A stretch of 64,000 bases of DNA from positions 2,296,001 to 2,360,000 of the forward strand of contig NZ_CP051130.1 of assembly GCF_013378055.1 (NCBI RefSeq), given 5' to 3'. Positions 62,097 to 64,000 of the stretch are shown here, one piece after another. The stretch is from Parasphingopyxis sp. CP4 (GTDB taxonomy: Bacteria > Pseudomonadota > Alphaproteobacteria > Sphingomonadales > Sphingomonadaceae). The position numbers were made by a program, and so were the translations under genes. The first letter of the stretch is position 1. Every line of letters begins with the position of its first letter. The notes under the pieces were generated by a model. The model ran no database searches and was not told the origin of the DNA. It saw nothing but the letters and a program-made list of their open reading frames with translations.

Positions 62097-63590
62097 CTAG
62101 GATGGCGTCTCGTCGGTTTTGGACATTTTGAAAAGCAATCGGTCCTCGGCCCCAAAGCCACGGAACCAGATGATCAGGCAGTAGATCGCCAATACGGCCG
62201 GTACACCGATTACCAACTCGATCCATTCCGGCGTGAACGTAGCGAGATAGCCAACCACCGTGGCTGTCCCAGCGGCCCATACCAGCGCCCAGCGCCATGG
62301 GCTGACCGGCGCTTCGAGCAGACGTGACAGGAGCCGGGCTTTCATCACCGATGCCATGCCCAGCGCCAGCATCAGCGCAATTGCCGGGCCGGTTGCCTGG
62401 AAGAGCAAGGGCAATTCATAGGCGCGCATGATCAGGATAATCGCTACTGACAGCGCAGCCTGAACCGCGAGCATGAAACAAGAGATCATCAGGTTGCGAT
62501 GGCGGGCCACGTAGACCAGCGCCGCTTCGGAAACCGCCGCGGTTGCCGCCACAACTTCAGCGGCGAGCAGGAAGGCCAGAACGCCTGTGCCGCCAACAAA
62601 CACCGCGCCGACCAGCCCCATCCAGGCCTCGCCAGGAATACCAAGCGCCAGCGCAACGCCGGCTTGGGCCGCGATGATCCAGAAACCCGCCTGGCGGACC
62701 TGTTTGGCCACCGCCGCCCGGTTCCCGTCACGCAGGTTTTGCGTGATGACGGGGCCAAGGATCGGATCGAAGCTAGTTTTGAGTTTCTGTGGAAGTGACG
62801 CCAATTGCTGGGCGACATAATAGATGCCGACAATCGCCGGCGAGAAGAACAGGCCAAGAATGGCGATATCCAGCCGACGCGAAACCCATTCAATGGCATC
62901 GGCCCCGGCCATGGGCAGGTTTGTCCAGGCCATCCGCATCAGGCGCACTGGATGGGGGCGCCAGCCGCGCGGCAGTCCAAATGTCCGCAGCAGCGGCCAT
63001 ACCGAAGCCACAAGCGCGGCAATCATCGACAATACATAGGCCAGGATCAGCCCGTCTCGCAGCGAATAAAAGGCCAGGAAGAAGGCCGCGATGCTGATCG
63101 TCCAGGGCTCGACAATCGCCCGGGCGCGGACAGTTGCGCCAATATCATGGCGATAGGCGAGAGCGGCGAGCGCAATATCCGATGCGGCGAGCGCAAAGAT
63201 TGTCAGCGGCAGCAAGCGTTCCAGCCCCTGTATCTCGCTGTTCGGGAACATCGCCTGGGGGAAGGACACAAGCAGCGCGACGGCAATGGCCGATGCGATA
63301 AAGCCGCCCAGCATTGCATCCCAGATCACATGGACATGCGGCCTATCTGTCTTGGAAAGCTGTTCCGCCAGCCCGCGTTTGAGGCCCAGCGTAGAGAGCT
63401 GAGCGGCAAATTCGACGACAATCACCGCATAGGCGAAGATCCCGAGCGCTTCGGCACCATACCAGCGCCCTGCGATAAACAGGAAAGGGATACGTGCCGC
63501 AAGACGGAGGATGAATCCGAACACATTGGTGCGGCCACCCTTGGCGAGGGCAGACAGATCGGGCGGCGGGGTTTTGTCTACCTCCGCCAT
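62097..63590 (-). CDS. Oligosaccharide flippase family protein (Wzx/MATE-like)
   Basis: A 497-residue polytopic protein with about 12-14 hydrophobic segments. N-terminus NVFGFILRLAARIPFLFIAGRWYGAEALGIFAYAVIVVEF and the segment IEWVSRRLDIAILGLFFSPAIVGIYYVAQQLASLPQKL are typical of polysaccharide exporters (RfbX/Wzx, PST/MVF superfamily). It would flip lipid-linked sugars across the inner membrane. No glycosyltransferases are adjacent. It is 22 bp downstream of polA on the same strand. Confidence 0.85.
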   Translation of the reverse strand: MAEVDKTPPPDLSALAKGGRTNVFGFILRLAARIPFLFIAGRWYGAEALGIFAYAVIVVEFAAQLSTLGLKRGLAEQLSKTDRPHVHVIWDAMLGGFIASAIAVALLVSFPQAMFPNSEIQGLERLLPLTIFALAASDIALAALAYRHDIGATVRARAIVEPWTISIAAFFLAFYSLRDGLILAYVLSMIAALVASVWPLLRTFGLPRGWRPHPVRLMRMAWTNLPMAGADAIEWVSRRLDIAILGLFFSPAIVGIYYVAQQLASLPQKLKTSFDPILGPVITQNLRDGNRAAVAKQVRQAGFWIIAAQAGVALALGIPGEAWMGLVGAVFVGGTGVLAFLLAAEVVAATAAVSEAALVYVARHRNLMISCFMLAVQAALSVAIILIMRAYELPLLFQATGPAIALMLALGMASVMKARLLSRLLEAPVSPWRWALVWAAGTATVVGYLATFTPEWIELVIGVPAVLAIYCLIIWFRGFGAEDRLLFKMSKTDETPS

Positions 63591-63612
63591 TTCACCCCCC
63601 GGTCAAACATGA

Positions 63613-64000
63613 TCAATGTGCTGCGCCCCAGCTGGGTCCGGTGCCGATATCCACGGCCAGCGGCACATCGATTTTCACCAGCGGTGCGGCGGCTGACGCC
63701 ATGACGTCATTGATTACAGCAGACGCATCTTCCACTTTGTTTTCAGGGAGTTCGAAGACCAGCTCATCATGTACCTGGAGCAGCATCTTCACCTCATCCA
63801 ACCCTTCGGCGGCGAGTGCTGGACCCATTCTTGCCATGGCGCGCTTGATGATATCGGCGCTCGTACCCTGGATCGGTGCATTGATCGCCGCGCGCTCACT
63901 GCCTTGCCGTTCATGCTGCATCTTGCTTTTGAGGCGCGGGAAATGCGTCTTTCGGCCAAACAGCGTCTCGGTATAGCCGGCCTCGCGCGCGGCGGTCAGC
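63613..64000 (-). CDS. polA: DNA polymerase I, C-terminal end (partial)
   Basis: The last 128 residues of a family A DNA polymerase; the gene runs on beyond the window end. Visible motifs: YTETLFGRKTHFPRLKS and ERAAINAPIQGTSADIIKRAM (fingers, motif B downstream region), and QVHDELVFELPE (motif C, catalytic HDE). It fills gaps in repair and Okazaki-fragment processing. The stop is at 63613-63615, 22 bp before the flippase gene. Confidence 0.95.
   Translation of the reverse strand, partial: LTAAREAGYTETLFGRKTHFPRLKSKMQHERQGSERAAINAPIQGTSADIIKRAMARMGPALAAEGLDEVKMLLQVHDELVFELPENKVEDASAVINDVMASAAAPLVKIDVPLAVDIGTGPSWGAAH

Noticed and set aside
1-64000. Mobile elements, prophage, CRISPR or toxin-antitoxin systems
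   Set aside because: No transposase, integrase, spaced repeats or small paired genes of that type were recognised; gene order looks ancestral throughout.

Overview
The window is a gene-dense alphaproteobacterial chromosome segment, most likely from a sphingomonad (Sphingomonadales). The reasons are the gene order, the family content (DUF1491, UrcA, a DUF6489-like protein upstream of mnmE, MmcB, DUF1674/SDHAF4), the bias to GC-rich codons and the many ATGA-type start/stop overlaps. I see no insertion sequence, prophage, CRISPR array or rRNA operon. Nearly all of it looks like ancestral core genome.

The most informative part is about 5.4-21.4 kb, which looks like the replication-origin neighbourhood. 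dnaQ, coaE, aroE, maf and ppsR run leftwards; hemE, hemJ, rho, a TerC gene, mnmE, mnmG, rsmG, parA and parB run rightwards or lie beyond. The 347 bp gap between ppsR and hemE (8972-9318) holds seven GANTC (CcrM-type) sites within 173 bp, several DnaA-box-like 9-mers and an AT-rich tract next to hemE. This is the layout of Caulobacter Cori, so I call it a candidate oriC. Two parS palindromes lie 8-10 kb away, one between mnmE and mnmG and one inside the rsmG coding sequence, next to parAB.

Layout. 1-5.4 kb: penicillin-binding protein end, YgjP-type metallopeptidase, YcgN cysteine-cluster protein, SCO protein, ankyrin protein, MmcB, DUF1491, thioesterase, ptsN, hpf. 5.4-9 kb: dnaQ-coaE-aroE-maf-ppsR. 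9.3-21.4 kb: hemE to parB, with an aspartic protease, a SnoaL-like protein, a dienelactone hydrolase, an alkyl-DNA transferase and a DUF6489-like protein inserted. 21.4-26 kb: holA-lptE-leuS-DUF3576. 26-33.3 kb: barrel-like protein, ThiE/TenI-like protein, YggS, ribA, xth, lolA, ftsK. 33.4-40.5 kb: UbiH-family hydroxylase, PhyH dioxygenase, UrcA/LysR divergent pair, Trm112, LON-domain protein, thioredoxin-TPR protein, and an SGNH/GSCFA pair. 40.7-43.8 kb: tRNA-Gly(GCC) and a B12 uptake operon behind a cobalamin riboswitch. 43.9-50.6 kb: YghU-type GST, esterase, GNAT, class III PHA synthase with a short partner, DUF6445, CitE-like lyase, TPR protein. 50.6-55.2 kb: Mic60-like protein, hemD, hemC, tsaD, gpsA. 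55.2-64 kb: REP-like repeats, SDHAF4, htpX, rsmB, rpe, heparinase-family protein, purH, a flippase and the end of polA.

Several systems can be read together: chromosome replication and segregation (oriC, parS, parAB, ftsK, holA, dnaQ, polA); haem synthesis split over two loci (hemE/hemJ and hemC/hemD); outer-membrane assembly (lptE, lolA, PBP); tRNA and rRNA modification (mnmE, mnmG, rsmG, rsmB, tsaD); and riboswitch-controlled B12 import. A small recurring oddity is that maf and rsmB, and perhaps the thioesterase, appear to start at CTG codons coupled to the upstream stop codon.

All functional calls are from reading motifs and context by eye; no database search was possible.
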